From: Gilliamella sp. Choc5-1 | GTDB taxonomy: Bacteria; Pseudomonadota; Gammaproteobacteria; Enterobacterales; Orbaceae | Assembly: GCF_001690595.1 (NCBI RefSeq) | Contig: NZ_LZHH01000025.1 | Span: 1 to 36,447 of the forward strand | Direction of reading: 5' to 3' | DNA length: 36,447 nt | In this document: in pieces, positions 8,695 to 17,500 of the stretch | Layout of the letters: every line of letters starts with the position of its first letter | Position numbering within the stretch: the first letter of the stretch is position 1 | Notes under the pieces: generated by a model | What the model saw: only the letters and a program-made list of their open reading frames with translations | Database searches by the model: none | What the model was told of the DNA's origin: nothing | Position numbers and translations under genes: made by a program

Positions 8695-9378
8695 ATGAAG
8701 ATTTTAATTGCTGAAGATGATTTATATATCCGTAAAGGTATGACCGATCTTTTAGAACAAGAAGGCTATTCAATTATTCAAGCACCTAATGGTAAAGTTG
8801 CTCTAGAATTATTTGAGCAAAATCAACCTGATTTTATTATTTTAGATATTATGATGCCTGAACTTGATGGTTACAGCGTTTGTCGTGAAATACGTAAAAT
8901 AAATGATGATGTGCCAATTTTATTTTTATCAGCAAAAGATGAAGAAATTGATCGCGTAATAGGGCTTGAACTAGGTGCTGATGATTATATGAGTAAACCA
9001 TTTGGTGTACATGAGCTAAGAGCAAGAATTAAAGCTATAGCTAAACGTTATTTAAAATCACAACAATCCAATCCAAAAGTTGATGATTCTTTTGTTTTTG
9101 GTGATTTGCTGGTTTATCCAATTGAGTTATGCGCTAAACGTAGGGAACAAACTATTGAGCTTTCGTTACGAGAAATAAAGATACTGGAATGTTTTTATAA
9201 AAATAAAAATAACGTGGTTACCCGTGATATGCTGTTTGATTACGCTTGGGGCTATGATTATATGCCAAACAGCCGAACACTAGATCAACATATTTCGAAA
9301 TTACGCAAACAAATCGAAATTGATCCCTTAAATCCAGTTTTGATCAAAACAGTTTATGGTGTAGGGTATAGGCATTAA
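8695..9378 (+). CDS. OmpR/PhoB-family response regulator
   Basis: A 227-aa DNA-binding regulator. The receiver domain (about 1-118) has the acidic pair in IAEDD, the phosphorylated Asp51 in FIILDIMMPELDG, the conserved Ser in PILFLSAKD and the Lys in YMSKPFG. The C-terminal winged helix (about 130-227) shows LSLREIKILECF, the recognition region NSRTLDQHISKLRKQI and the closing KTVYGVGYRH. The ATG begins 2 nt after the kinase stop, so both are translated from one message. The cognate kinase is the frameshifted gene upstream; if that kinase is inactive, this regulator may be uncoupled. Target genes are unknown; the VWA operon itself is an obvious candidate. Confidence 0.92.
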   Translation: MKILIAEDDLYIRKGMTDLLEQEGYSIIQAPNGKVALELFEQNQPDFIILDIMMPELDGYSVCREIRKINDDVPILFLSAKDEEIDRVIGLELGADDYMSKPFGVHELRARIKAIAKRYLKSQQSNPKVDDSFVFGDLLVYPIELCAKRREQTIELSLREIKILECFYKNKNNVVTRDMLFDYAWGYDYMPNSRTLDQHISKLRKQIEIDPLNPVLIKTVYGVGYRH

Positions 9379-9441
9379 TCGTACTTTTGATAATAAAAAA
9401 CTTTATTTTGTATTAGTCTAATTTGTGTTGAGAGAATACTT

Positions 9442-10197
9442 TTAGTTTTTATCTGAATATTTTTTTTCGTGTTCAATTAGCCAACGTTTTCGTTCTAATC
9501 CTCCGCCATATCCCATTAATTCACCATTTGAGCCAATGACTCGGTGGCAAGGTATGATAATTGCAATTCGATTAAATCCATTTGCGTTTGCAACTGAGCG
9601 GATAGCATGTGGATTATTGATGTTTTCTGCTTGCTCTTTATAGGTAGTTAGTTTTCCATAAGGGATTTGTTTTAAACTGTCCCAAACAGTTCGCTGAAAA
9701 TCTGTTCCAGGAGTATGTAATTTAACTGCAAAATATTTTCTTATTCCTTGAAAATATTCATCAATTTCATTTTTAGTTTGAACAATATGGCTATTTTCTC
9801 CAAAAATAATTTTTGTATTAAGTTGTGTTTGTAATTGTTTAAATTCTGTTTCTAACATTCGACGATCCACGAATTCTAATAGGCAAATACCTTGATTAGT
9901 GGCGAAAATAAACATTGGTCCCAATGGTGTAGTTAGGCGATTAACCAAAATAATTTCGTTATTAGTATTTTGAGATGGGGCATTTTTCATTATTTTTTTG
10001 TAAGTGTATCCAAAACCACTTAATGACTCATATCCTGTATCATAAGCGGTATTAATGACATTTTTACCAATTTTAAGCTCTTGAAAGGCATTATTTATTC
10101 GATACATCCTTTGATAGGCTTGGAAGGTAATACCATAATTTTTTTTGAACCAGCGTCTGATCGTTTCGGGGCTTATTTGATGCTCTTTTAATATCAT
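9442..10197 (-). CDS. ada: Ada: AraC-type DNA-binding domain plus O6-methylguanine-DNA methyltransferase
   Basis: This part encodes the second and third modules of Ada. An AraC-type helix-turn-helix covers about residues 1-75 (ISPETIRRWFKKNYG, VINTAYDTGYESLSGFGYTY). The methyltransferase ribonuclease-H-like and active-site domains follow, ending in the methyl-accepting site IPCHRVIG and the helix GYGGGLERKRWLIEHE. It repairs O6-methylguanine and O4-methylthymine by irreversible self-methylation. ATG 10197 is only the first standard start in the frame. The same frame stays open upstream and encodes the Ada zinc domain (see the 10198-10425 entry). Whether a functional protein is made is uncertain, since no good ribosome site precedes 10197 and the gene lacks its normal beginning. 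Confidence 0.75.
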   Translation of the reverse strand: MILKEHQISPETIRRWFKKNYGITFQAYQRMYRINNAFQELKIGKNVINTAYDTGYESLSGFGYTYKKIMKNAPSQNTNNEIILVNRLTTPLGPMFIFATNQGICLLEFVDRRMLETEFKQLQTQLNTKIIFGENSHIVQTKNEIDEYFQGIRKYFAVKLHTPGTDFQRTVWDSLKQIPYGKLTTYKEQAENINNPHAIRSVANANGFNRIAIIIPCHRVIGSNGELMGYGGGLERKRWLIEHEKKYSDKN

Positions 10198-10425
10198 ATC
10201 GGATATTTTTGTTTTAGGATTTTGGGTAATTAATGCGATAGCTTTAATGACTTCTGATGGTGCTGCGTTAGAATTTTCAGTTGGTTTGCAAATTTTACAA
10301 GGACGATATCCAGCATCAAGAGCTTCTTTGAAAGTGCTAAAAAATTCTACATTTTCATATTTTGGTTTCTTTGCCCGACAAGTTGCAATACAAAATACCG
10401 AAGTTGTTTTAACTCCAGCATAGAA
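10198..10425 (-). pseudogene. ada: In-frame remnant of the Ada N-terminal zinc/methylphosphotriester domain without a start codon
   Basis: Reading the minus strand from 10425 in the frame of the downstream ada ORF gives 76 codons of typical Ada zinc domain: FYAGVKTTSVFCIATCR, then AKKPKYENVEFFSTFKEAL, then AGYRPCKICKP. All four zinc-binding cysteines are present, including the one that accepts the phosphotriester methyl group. The preceding 20 or so Ada residues are missing. The frame upstream reads unrelated sequence back to a TAA at 10489-10491. There is no ATG, GTG or TTG between that stop and 10197; only ATT, ATC and ATA codons occur. The upstream flank is the ispE terminator. A deletion has therefore removed the original start region, or an unusual start such as ATT/ATA is used. 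Confidence 0.7.
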
Positions 10426-10460
10426 TGTGGTTATATTTAATATATAAATATTGACGTAAT

Positions 10461-10498
10461 AAAACCTTAACCATTTAATGATTGTTGATTAAGGTTTT
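10461..10498 (-). terminator. Terminator of the lolB-ispE operon
   Basis: A perfect 10-bp inverted repeat AAAACCTTAA / TTAAGGTTTT with an 18-nt loop lies 3 nt beyond the ispE stop. On the minus strand it ends in TTTTATTA. It sits where the lost 5' end of ada would be expected. Confidence 0.6.
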
Positions 10499-10501
10499 TG
10501 T

Positions 10502-11344
10502 TTAATTTGTGAATAAAGGAGAGGTGTTTAACGATTTTGCGACAAAACTATTAACTGATAGTGCTGCATTAAGTTTGCCTTGAATGGCTAATGCTTGTTG
10601 CTTTGATTCACATTGGGTAAAAACACATGCACCAGTTCCTGTTAATCGAGTTATACCATATTGGGAAAGGTAAGTAATTATTTTATCTATTGTTGGATAA
10701 CGTTTCCTAACTACTTCCTCACAATCATTTTTTAATTCGTTAAACTTCAATGAAAGTAAATCAGTAATGCTTTGAGCTGGCGTATTGCGAGTTAGCTCAG
10801 GAGCATTAAATATTTCGACTGTTGATATTTCAATATTAGGGCAAGTGACTAAATACCAATATTCAGGAATATCTACAGGGTGAAATTGATCGCCAATTCC
10901 TTCGGCAAAAGCCGCATGACCATAAATAAAAATAGGGACATCGGCACCAATTTTTCGTCCTATATCCATTAGTATTTCGGTTGATAAATTAAGTTGCCAT
11001 AGCTGATTAAGTGCTACTAATACTGTTGCAGCATTAGATGAGGCTCCTCCTAATCCACCACCCATAGGAATTTTTTTATCAATTGTAATATCTACACCTA
11101 AATCATTACGGTTGGTATAGGATTTCAATTGTTCAGCAGCAACAACAATTAAGTTTTTATTAACGGGTACATTTGTAAAATCGGTTAATAAGTTAATTTT
11201 ATTATCTTGACGAACATTAAAGATTAGGATGTCGCAATAATCAATAAATTGAAATAACGTTTGCAAATTATGATAATTGTCAGAACGGCGTCCAATGATA
11301 TAAAGGAATAAATTTAATTTAGCAGGTGATAACCACTGTTTCAT
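10502..11344 (-). CDS. ispE: 4-diphosphocytidyl-2-C-methyl-D-erythritol kinase
   Basis: Phosphorylates CDP-methylerythritol in the non-mevalonate (MEP) isoprenoid pathway. The 280-aa protein is a GHMP kinase. It opens with SPAKLNLFLYIIGRR, containing the family's active-site Lys, has the ATP loop PMGGGLGGASSNAATVL at about residue 90, and the segment GADVPIFIYGHAAFAEGIGD with the catalytic Asp. The C-terminal RLTGTGACVF is also conserved. It follows lolB by 11 nt in the same direction, reproducing the E. coli order hemA / lolB-ispE. The usual next gene, prs, is absent; a terminator and a damaged ada follow. Confidence 0.96.
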   Translation of the reverse strand: MKQWLSPAKLNLFLYIIGRRSDNYHNLQTLFQFIDYCDILIFNVRQDNKINLLTDFTNVPVNKNLIVVAAEQLKSYTNRNDLGVDITIDKKIPMGGGLGGASSNAATVLVALNQLWQLNLSTEILMDIGRKIGADVPIFIYGHAAFAEGIGDQFHPVDIPEYWYLVTCPNIEISTVEIFNAPELTRNTPAQSITDLLSLKFNELKNDCEEVVRKRYPTIDKIITYLSQYGITRLTGTGACVFTQCESKQQALAIQGKLNAALSVNSFVAKSLNTSPLFTN

Positions 11345-11355
11345 ACTATTATCCT

Positions 11356-11976
11356 TTATCGTAAAATCCAGTCACTAATTTTTAAGCGAACAACTTCGTC
11401 ATCATGCGTAAGCTCTATAGTTGCAGGTAAATCTATCTTTTTGTTTTGATAAGTATAAGTAGAGTAACTTGGAATTTTTAATGTCCATTTATTGTTATTT
11501 TGTATAAAGACAGTTGAAAGTAATCTTCCTGAACTATCTAACTTGTCAGTATTGATGTTGTCTGAAAATCCTTTTAACCAATTATGCAAAGAATTAAGTG
11601 GAATATTTATATTGGATATCTTTTTCATAAGATTTTCAACATTGGTATCTTGGTAATTTCTACCGTCTTTATCAACCAGTTGGGCATAATTAGGTTCGGC
11701 GTTTAATGTTAAAATATTGCTACCAATGGGGGAGGTTAATTTAACTTGGTAGTTATCAGTTGATTGTTGAGCTATTAAAAATCGTCCATAATTACGAGAT
11801 TTATCACTTATGTAAGCTATACTACCTTTAACTTGGAATGTGTTTATTTGTTTTAGATTTTGTTGGCGGATTTGCCACTGCTGTTCAATCGAAGTGTTGT
11901 TTTGAGATTTTGTTATTTGGCAAGCGGTGATAAGTAAAGGTAATATGAAAACAAATATATATTTGATTTTAGACAT
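11356..11976 (-). CDS. lolB: Outer-membrane lipoprotein LolB
   Basis: LolB receives lipoproteins from the periplasmic carrier LolA and inserts them in the outer membrane. From ATG 11976 the protein has 206 residues, as in E. coli, and a lipoprotein signal peptide (SKIKYIFVFILPLLITAC, lipidated Cys19). An upstream in-frame ATG at 12009 would put 11 polar residues before this signal, so I reject it. The mature part shows the expected QIKGS-like strand pattern (INTFQVKGSIAYIS), GRFLIAQQ, KLTSPIGSNILTL, the WLKG loop and a C-terminal LKISDWILR. Sequence divergence is high, as usual for LolB. The position between ispE and divergent hemA supports the call. Confidence 0.9.
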   Translation of the reverse strand: MSKIKYIFVFILPLLITACQITKSQNNTSIEQQWQIRQQNLKQINTFQVKGSIAYISDKSRNYGRFLIAQQSTDNYQVKLTSPIGSNILTLNAEPNYAQLVDKDGRNYQDTNVENLMKKISNINIPLNSLHNWLKGFSDNINTDKLDSSGRLLSTVFIQNNNKWTLKIPSYSTYTYQNKKIDLPATIELTHDDEVVRLKISDWILR

Positions 11977-12142
11977 AAAATAACTCTTAGTTGTTAGTGT
12001 TTGTGTCAATAAGTGCAGTATTATAACTGATAATTTACTGAATAAGAAAAAGAACCTTTACTGTTTTTTATGTATAATATGGAAGTTTAAGAACTGTTAA
12101 TAAAATAATATATCTAATAACCTTCAAAAAAGAAGTGATGCA

Positions 12143-13414
12143 ATGTCTATTACAATTTTTGGTGTTAATCATAAAACAGCGCCAGTTGCTTTAAGGGAAA
12201 GGCTTGCTTTTCCTAATGAGATTGTCGATAAAGCACTATACAGCTTATACCAACATCCTTTAGTTGATGGGTGTGTTATTTTGTCTACCTGCAATAGAAC
12301 AGAAATTTATCTTAGTTATGAGCATCAAACTGACTATCTAAGATTAAAACAATCTGTAGAAAGTTGGTTAGGACAATTTCATCATCTTGATGTTGATCTA
12401 TACCAAGATTCATTTTATTGGTATGACGGTCAACAAGCTGTTGAACATTTGATGTCGGTAGCAAGTGGTTTAGATTCTATGATCATTGGTGAGCCACAAA
12501 TTCTAGGGCAAGTTAAGCAAGCATATAGTTTTGCTCAAGAACAAAATTGCTTATCTGTTCAATTAAAAAAACTATTTCAAAAAGTATTTCATGTGGCGAA
12601 AATTGTCCGTAGTGAAACCAATATTGGCACTAATACAGCATCTGTCGCTTATGCTGCTTGTTCAGTTGCTCGCCATCTTTTTAGTGATACCTCTAATTTA
12701 AATATTATGCTTGTTGGCGCAGGTGAAACAATAGAGCTTATTTCACGTTACTTAAAGCCGCATGGATTTAATCAAGTTATTATTGCCAATCGAACCCGTG
12801 AAAAGGCATTAAAACTTGCGGTTGATATTGATGCAGAAATCATTTCATTACCTGATATCGCTAATCGACTTAAAGATGTTGATATTGTGATCAGCTCAAC
12901 AGCGAGTCCTTTACCTATTATAGGTAAAGGCATGGTTGAGCGCACTTTACGAGCTAGAAATCATCGTAAAATGCTGTTTATTGATTTAGCTGTTCCTCGC
13001 GATGTCGAGGAAGAGGTTAGTCAACTCAATAATGTGCATCTTTATACTATTGATGACTTACAAAAAACGGTTGAAAGTAATTTAGAACAAAGAGCTATTG
13101 CCGCTAAAGAAGCGCAATATCTTATTCAAGAACAAGCTGAACTTTTCATTGATTGGCTTAAGACTAGACATGCAGTTGCTTATGTTAAGCAGTATCGTAG
13201 TAATGCAGAAAGTATCAAACGTGAGTTACAAATAAAAGCCTTAAATGCCATCAGGCAGGGCGCTAACATTGACGATGTTTTTGCTGAGTTTTCACACCGC
13301 TTAACCAATAAATTAATCCACGCACCGACTCAAACATTACTTCATGCAGCTACACATGATTGTGATGACTGTTTTAAAGTATTAAGTAAAGGGTTAGGAT
13401 TAAAAGAACATTAG
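12143..13414 (+). CDS. hemA: Glutamyl-tRNA reductase
   Basis: Reduces glutamyl-tRNA(Glu) to glutamate-1-semialdehyde, the first committed step of C5-pathway haem synthesis. The 423-aa protein (E. coli 418) has the N-terminal GVNHKTAPVALRERLAF, the active-site Cys50 in STCNRTEIY, the signature SGLDSMIIGEPQILGQVKQAY, an NADPH-binding Rossmann segment (IMLVGAGETIELISRYL) and a helical dimerisation tail. A GAAG-containing ribosome site lies before the ATG. It is divergent from lolB with about 166 nt between starts. A TATAAT hexamer at 12073-12078 may be part of its promoter, but I found no matching -35. Downstream follows the DUF1289 gene by 36 nt. Confidence 0.96.
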   Translation: MSITIFGVNHKTAPVALRERLAFPNEIVDKALYSLYQHPLVDGCVILSTCNRTEIYLSYEHQTDYLRLKQSVESWLGQFHHLDVDLYQDSFYWYDGQQAVEHLMSVASGLDSMIIGEPQILGQVKQAYSFAQEQNCLSVQLKKLFQKVFHVAKIVRSETNIGTNTASVAYAACSVARHLFSDTSNLNIMLVGAGETIELISRYLKPHGFNQVIIANRTREKALKLAVDIDAEIISLPDIANRLKDVDIVISSTASPLPIIGKGMVERTLRARNHRKMLFIDLAVPRDVEEEVSQLNNVHLYTIDDLQKTVESNLEQRAIAAKEAQYLIQEQAELFIDWLKTRHAVAYVKQYRSNAESIKRELQIKALNAIRQGANIDDVFAEFSHRLTNKLIHAPTQTLLHAATHDCDDCFKVLSKGLGLKEH

Positions 13415-13450
13415 TCAATATGTCGTTTTGCTTAGGAAACGAGGAATAAA

Positions 13451-13695
13451 TTGGATCAGATTGAATTTTTTGATATTCCAAGCCCGTGTAAACGAGTTTG
13501 TGTAACTGATAAACAAGGCTATTGTATTGCTTGTTATCGCTCAAGAGAAGAAAGATTTAGTTGGTTAACCTTGAGTGATAGCCAAAAGCAAAATGTAAAC
13601 AACGGGCATTAAAACGCCGTTATCTATTATCAAAACAGCAACGACAACAACAAGAATTAAATCCAGTAACACCTCAATTCGATCTTAATTTCTAA
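13451..13695 (+). pseudogene. DUF1289 (YdhL-like) small cysteine protein, frameshifted
   Basis: A TTG start at 13451 follows a good GAGGAA ribosome site 36 nt after hemA. The frame 13451-13612 encodes 53 residues with the DUF1289 pattern: SPCKRVCV, then GYCIACYRSREER, with cysteines 13, 17, 25 and 28 as a probable metal site, and then SWLTLSDSQKQNV. At about 13598 the frame is lost. One base earlier, the sequence continues as KQRALKRRYLLSKQQ and runs to TAA at 13693-13695, matching the expected KQxVxxxCRQR-like tail and length (about 80 aa) of the family. A single missing A in GTAAAC explains it. The conserved cysteine cluster lies in the intact part, so a short product is still possible. Family function is unknown. 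Confidence 0.7.
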
Positions 13696-13813
13696 ATCTA
13701 TTTATCTATTTTTAATATATATTGTAATCTTGTTTAACTCAGAGTAGGATTTTTATACATATAAAGATGGCAATTATTTAGTCACCTTTTTTAATATTAT
13801 TGGAATTTAAAAT

Positions 13814-14056
13814 ATGAAAATGTGTATTGCATGTGGCATGCCAATGACTGCTATTGCTGATTATCCATTGCTCGATATGTCTAAAAACTATTGTAAACAT
13901 TGTGCTCATAAAGATGGCAGAATGAAAACATTTGATGAAAAATGGCATGAAGTTACATTACAATATGCTCAAAATCACAATGTTGATAATGCAGTAGCTA
14001 AACAAACTGCTTATATAATCCTTAAAAAATTACCTGCCTGGAAAAGGAAGGATTAG
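13814..14056 (+). CDS. Small putative zinc-ribbon protein
   Basis: An 80-aa protein with a four-cysteine zinc ribbon: CIACGMPM (Cys4, Cys7) and YCKHCAHKDG (Cys27, Cys30), the arrangement of the putative zinc-ribbon domain family (Zn_ribbon_2 type). Homologues often begin the same way and have unknown function. The C-terminal half is mostly helical and ends in a basic tail (LPAWKRKD). The ATG follows GGAATTTAAAAT. It stands alone between the broken DUF1289 gene and tRNA-Leu. The zinc site is seen directly; any role in nucleic-acid or protein binding would be a guess. Confidence 0.75.
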   Translation: MKMCIACGMPMTAIADYPLLDMSKNYCKHCAHKDGRMKTFDEKWHEVTLQYAQNHNVDNAVAKQTAYIILKKLPAWKRKD

Positions 14057-14098
14057 ACGTTTTTTTAGGCAGATAAATTGCTTTATGAATAATATCTG

Positions 14099-14126
14099 TT
14101 GCAGATATTGCAAAGCTTAGTATAAT
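14099..14126 (+). promoter_or_regulatory. Promoter of tRNA-Leu
   Basis: TTGCAG at 14099-14104 and a perfect TATAAT at 14121-14126 are 16 bp apart. Transcription would begin about 20 nt before the mature tRNA 5' end at 14156. The -35 match is only partial. Confidence 0.5.
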
Positions 14127-14155
14127 GCCAACGTTTACTTATTTGCACTTCAAAT

Positions 14156-14242
14156 GCCAGTGTGGCGAAATTGGTAGACGCAGCGGATTCAAAATCCGCC
14201 GCCCTTAAAAGCGTGTCGGTTCGAGTCCGACCACTGGCACCA
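14156..14242 (+). tRNA. tRNA-Leu (anticodon CAA)
   Basis: An 87-nt class II tRNA. The 7-bp acceptor stem GCCAGTG / CACTGGC is perfect, the CCA end is encoded, and the T arm contains GGTTCGAGTCC. The D-loop has TTGGTAGACG. The anticodon stem GCGGA / TCCGC holds the loop TTCAAAA, giving anticodon CAA at 14190-14192, which reads UUG leucine codons. The long variable arm (CGCCCTTAAAAGCGTG region) is typical for Leu. Confidence 0.95.
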
Positions 14243-14257
14243 AGTCACAAAGAACAC

Positions 14258-14278
14258 CAGCTTAAAGCTGTTTTTTTT
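14258..14278 (+). terminator. Terminator of tRNA-Leu
   Basis: A short CAGCT / AGCTG stem (5 bp, 3-nt loop) is followed directly by eight Ts, 16 nt after the tRNA end. The stem is weak but the T run is strong and the position is right. The rest of the gap to 14530 shows no gene; it contains one stretch resembling the IS481-type end at 36130 (see findings). Confidence 0.55.
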
Positions 14279-14528
14279 ATGTCTAAAGTCTTATCAAAAC
14301 TTAACCTGTCAACTTATCACTAGTCTTAAGTTAAAATTCATAAAAACATGTCAACTACCAAATGAATAGGTAAGCCGAAAGCGTGGTTCTGATTAAATTC
14401 AGTTTCAGTAATTATTATCTTTTTTATGATATTTTTCCTATTCATTATGATCTTTATAGTATAACTGTTTGTTATTTTAAACTTAATTACAGGAGTTAGT
14501 CGTATTATTTAGGGAAATTTGACAAATA

Positions 14529-14553
14529 TAAAAAACGGGCTGTAAGCCCGTTT
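14529..14553 (-). terminator. Terminator of the alpha-2-macroglobulin gene
   Basis: A strong 9-bp GC-rich stem AAACGGGCT / AGCCCGTTT with a 3-nt loop lies just beyond the stop at 14580. Read on the minus strand it ends in TTTTTTATA. It is a classical rho-independent terminator. Confidence 0.8.
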
Positions 14554-14579
14554 CAGTGATTGATTAACTGTACAAACAG

Positions 14580-17500
14580 CTATTGTTGTGGGAAGATACT
14601 TATCTTTTGCCCACCTTTTGATACGGCTTGAATATCACGATCATACATTGCTTCACCAAATGCAGGCGGAATGCTATAGGTTCCTATATTGGTTGCTTTT
14701 ATTTGATAGGTGAATTCTTGTATTTTATTATTATAAGTTGAACCATAAATAATAACACGATCTTCACGTACATCTGTATATTCAGGATACCAAGTGTGTT
14801 TTCCTGTTTTTATACTAATTGGAGAAACCCAGCCATAATTTTCATCATAATCATCTTCTTCATAGTCATCATATTCTTCATCATCTTGAATATATTCATC
14901 ATAATTTTTTTCCTGAGATTCTATTGGTTGTTGTACTACTTCAAAACCACCTGGTAGTAAATCAACAATAGCAATATTAGTTGCACCTTCATCTGCTAGT
15001 GCTCGTATTCTAACAGTTACGTTAATTTTATCGCCAAGTTTGACTTGTTCAACAGGTTTGCCACTAAGATCAGTAAATTCACGGTATACTTCAAGCCCCC
15101 GTTTAATTGGTTCTTTAGGTGGAGTTTTGTCATATCCTTGTTCAGAAATCATATACCAAGCAGGAAAGTTTGATTTATTAGTTATATTTAATTGTGCATC
15201 TTGAACACTAAATTTTCCTTTAGCTAAAATTCCATTTAAATTTGCAATAATCCTCTGTTTTTCTGAATCTTTGGGTATTGCATTAATTTCAAGAGTATCA
15301 TTAGATAAATTTGATTTATCAATACTTAATGAATAACTACTTAAAGCTAATATTGTCATTGCAGCTGATTGAGTAGTATATTTTTGTTTATTAAGCATGA
15401 TAACCATATTTTCTAGTGCTTGAGCAGGAATTTCCGCTGCTTTTTCTGGAAAATGTTTGCTAATTAAATAGATTTTTCCTGCATCAACAACCAGTGGGTC
15501 ATAATAGTTGTTGGTCCACCAAGCATGATTGTATGCAGTTTCTAACTGTTGCCAAACTGGTTTAATTAATTTATTTGCTTCTTTATCCATCTTTAACATT
15601 TTATAAGATGAAGCTAAATACATTGCGGTTATATCTTTTTTCCATGAATCATCTTTTCGATTGAGATTACTAATGGTAGAGGCTAAATAGCTTGTTGTAA
15701 CTTGATTTTGCCTTGTTAATAAGTAGATAGCATAAGCACGGACTCTTAAACCATAAGTACTAGTATTATTAGATTCAGCAATTGTTTGTAAATATTTATT
15801 AGCACTATCAAGCATTTTTTTAGGAACTTTATAGCCCATTTCTTTGGCTTCAAGCATAAAGTTTACTGCATACAATGTAATAAATGGATTAACATTGTAA
15901 GTTGAATACCATAAACCAATTGCACCTTCACTATTTTGGCGAGATTGCAGCACTTGGAATAGTTCTGATAATGGTGCTATTCCTTCTTTTGAGGCCAGAT
16001 CAAATTCCTTATATTTACTAGCGATCAAAATAGGAATCGCGCGACTAACAATCTGTTCAGAGCAATAGTGAGGGTAATCCTGTAAATAGGTACTTAGTCC
16101 TTTACTTAATATAAATGGTGAATAAGACACAGCTGCTTCACGTTTACTTAAGTTACTATACATGTCTCTAAAATCAGTAAATGTTTGTTTATGATCTGCC
16201 ATTCTTCCCATTCTGGTAATTAATCTGTATTCAGTTAATGGTCTTATTGAAAGGCTAACATCACGTGTGATTGTTATATCATTATAGTTGGCTGAAAAGT
16301 GAAGATCGTTATTACCAAGTTTGTCGGTTGCCTTAAAGTTAAATTTTAAAACTCCAGTTTTGCCGTTAGCTAATTCAATAGCTTTACTACTGTCACCTAT
16401 AATTGATAGGTTAGGTGAGGTTGAAACCTTAATATCGATCGGAACGATTTTATCTCCAATATTTTCAATCAGGTTAGTTACATTGAGTGAAACTTCAAAT
16501 TCATCATCTGGTGCAGCAAAATATGGGGCATTAGGTTGTAAAACAATATCATTATGTACGGTTGTTGACATCTGAGTATGTCCCATTGTTTTATCACCGA
16601 CCGATACAGCCATGATACGAATTTTGCCATTAAAATAATCAGGTACTTTATATTCAATGGTATTATCGCCATCGACATCGATAATACCTGACCAATAAGC
16701 TACTGGTTCATCTATTTTCCGTTTAAATGGATTTAAATGATTTGATAAGACATCATCATTATCACCATCACCACCAGGTGCTGAAGCTGTTATTAAATGT
16801 CGAAATTCTGGCAATATAAGATCTAAAATTTGCGAAGTTCTTACAGATAGTGCTTTTTTGCGTAAGAAGCTATTTAATGGATCTTTCAGTTTATAATTTG
16901 AGACTTGCAAAATTCCTTCGTCTACGGCAAATACAACTGCTTTTTGTGGCGTATTTGTGTGTATTGTAATTGGTAGTGTATCTCCTGGTTTTATTAGTGA
17001 TGGTGCTTGTAATACGATTTTATCGTTAAATTGATCATTTGAAATTTTGAAAGGTATAACACCGTAACTAAGTGGACTCATAAAAATTTCATCTGAATTT
17101 GGATCACGAATAAATTGGACATTAATATAACCATTACCACCAATGTCTTTTGGTAGGGTTATTTTTTGTATTGAGCTTGTTGTATCTGTGTGGAACCACT
17201 TCCAAGCATACACTTTGTCGCGCTCAATAGTAATAATACCACTACCTACATACGGTGCAGTGATTGAAACTTCGATTTCATCACCTGGATTATATTGTGC
17301 ATCTTTAATCTTTAATGTTAATTCTGCATTACGATCTAAATCACGAGTAATATTAGCTGTACCCACAATAGAGTATTTACTTTGGTAAAGTAACTCATCG
17401 TTTTTATTTCTGATTTGGATAATATAATTACCTGGATTTTTGCTATCTAATTCGTATGTTGTTTTTTCCGAACTAATCTCAAATGGTTGTTCTGACAGTA

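Noticed and set aside
12034-12078. TATAAT at 12073-12078 as a complete hemA promoter
   Set aside because: No acceptable -35 lies 16-18 bp upstream; the TTTACT copies are at wrong distances.
14278-14530. A small protein after ACAGGAG in the tRNA-Leu/A2M gap
   Set aside because: No start codon with an open frame of useful length follows the purine site; the region looks non-coding.
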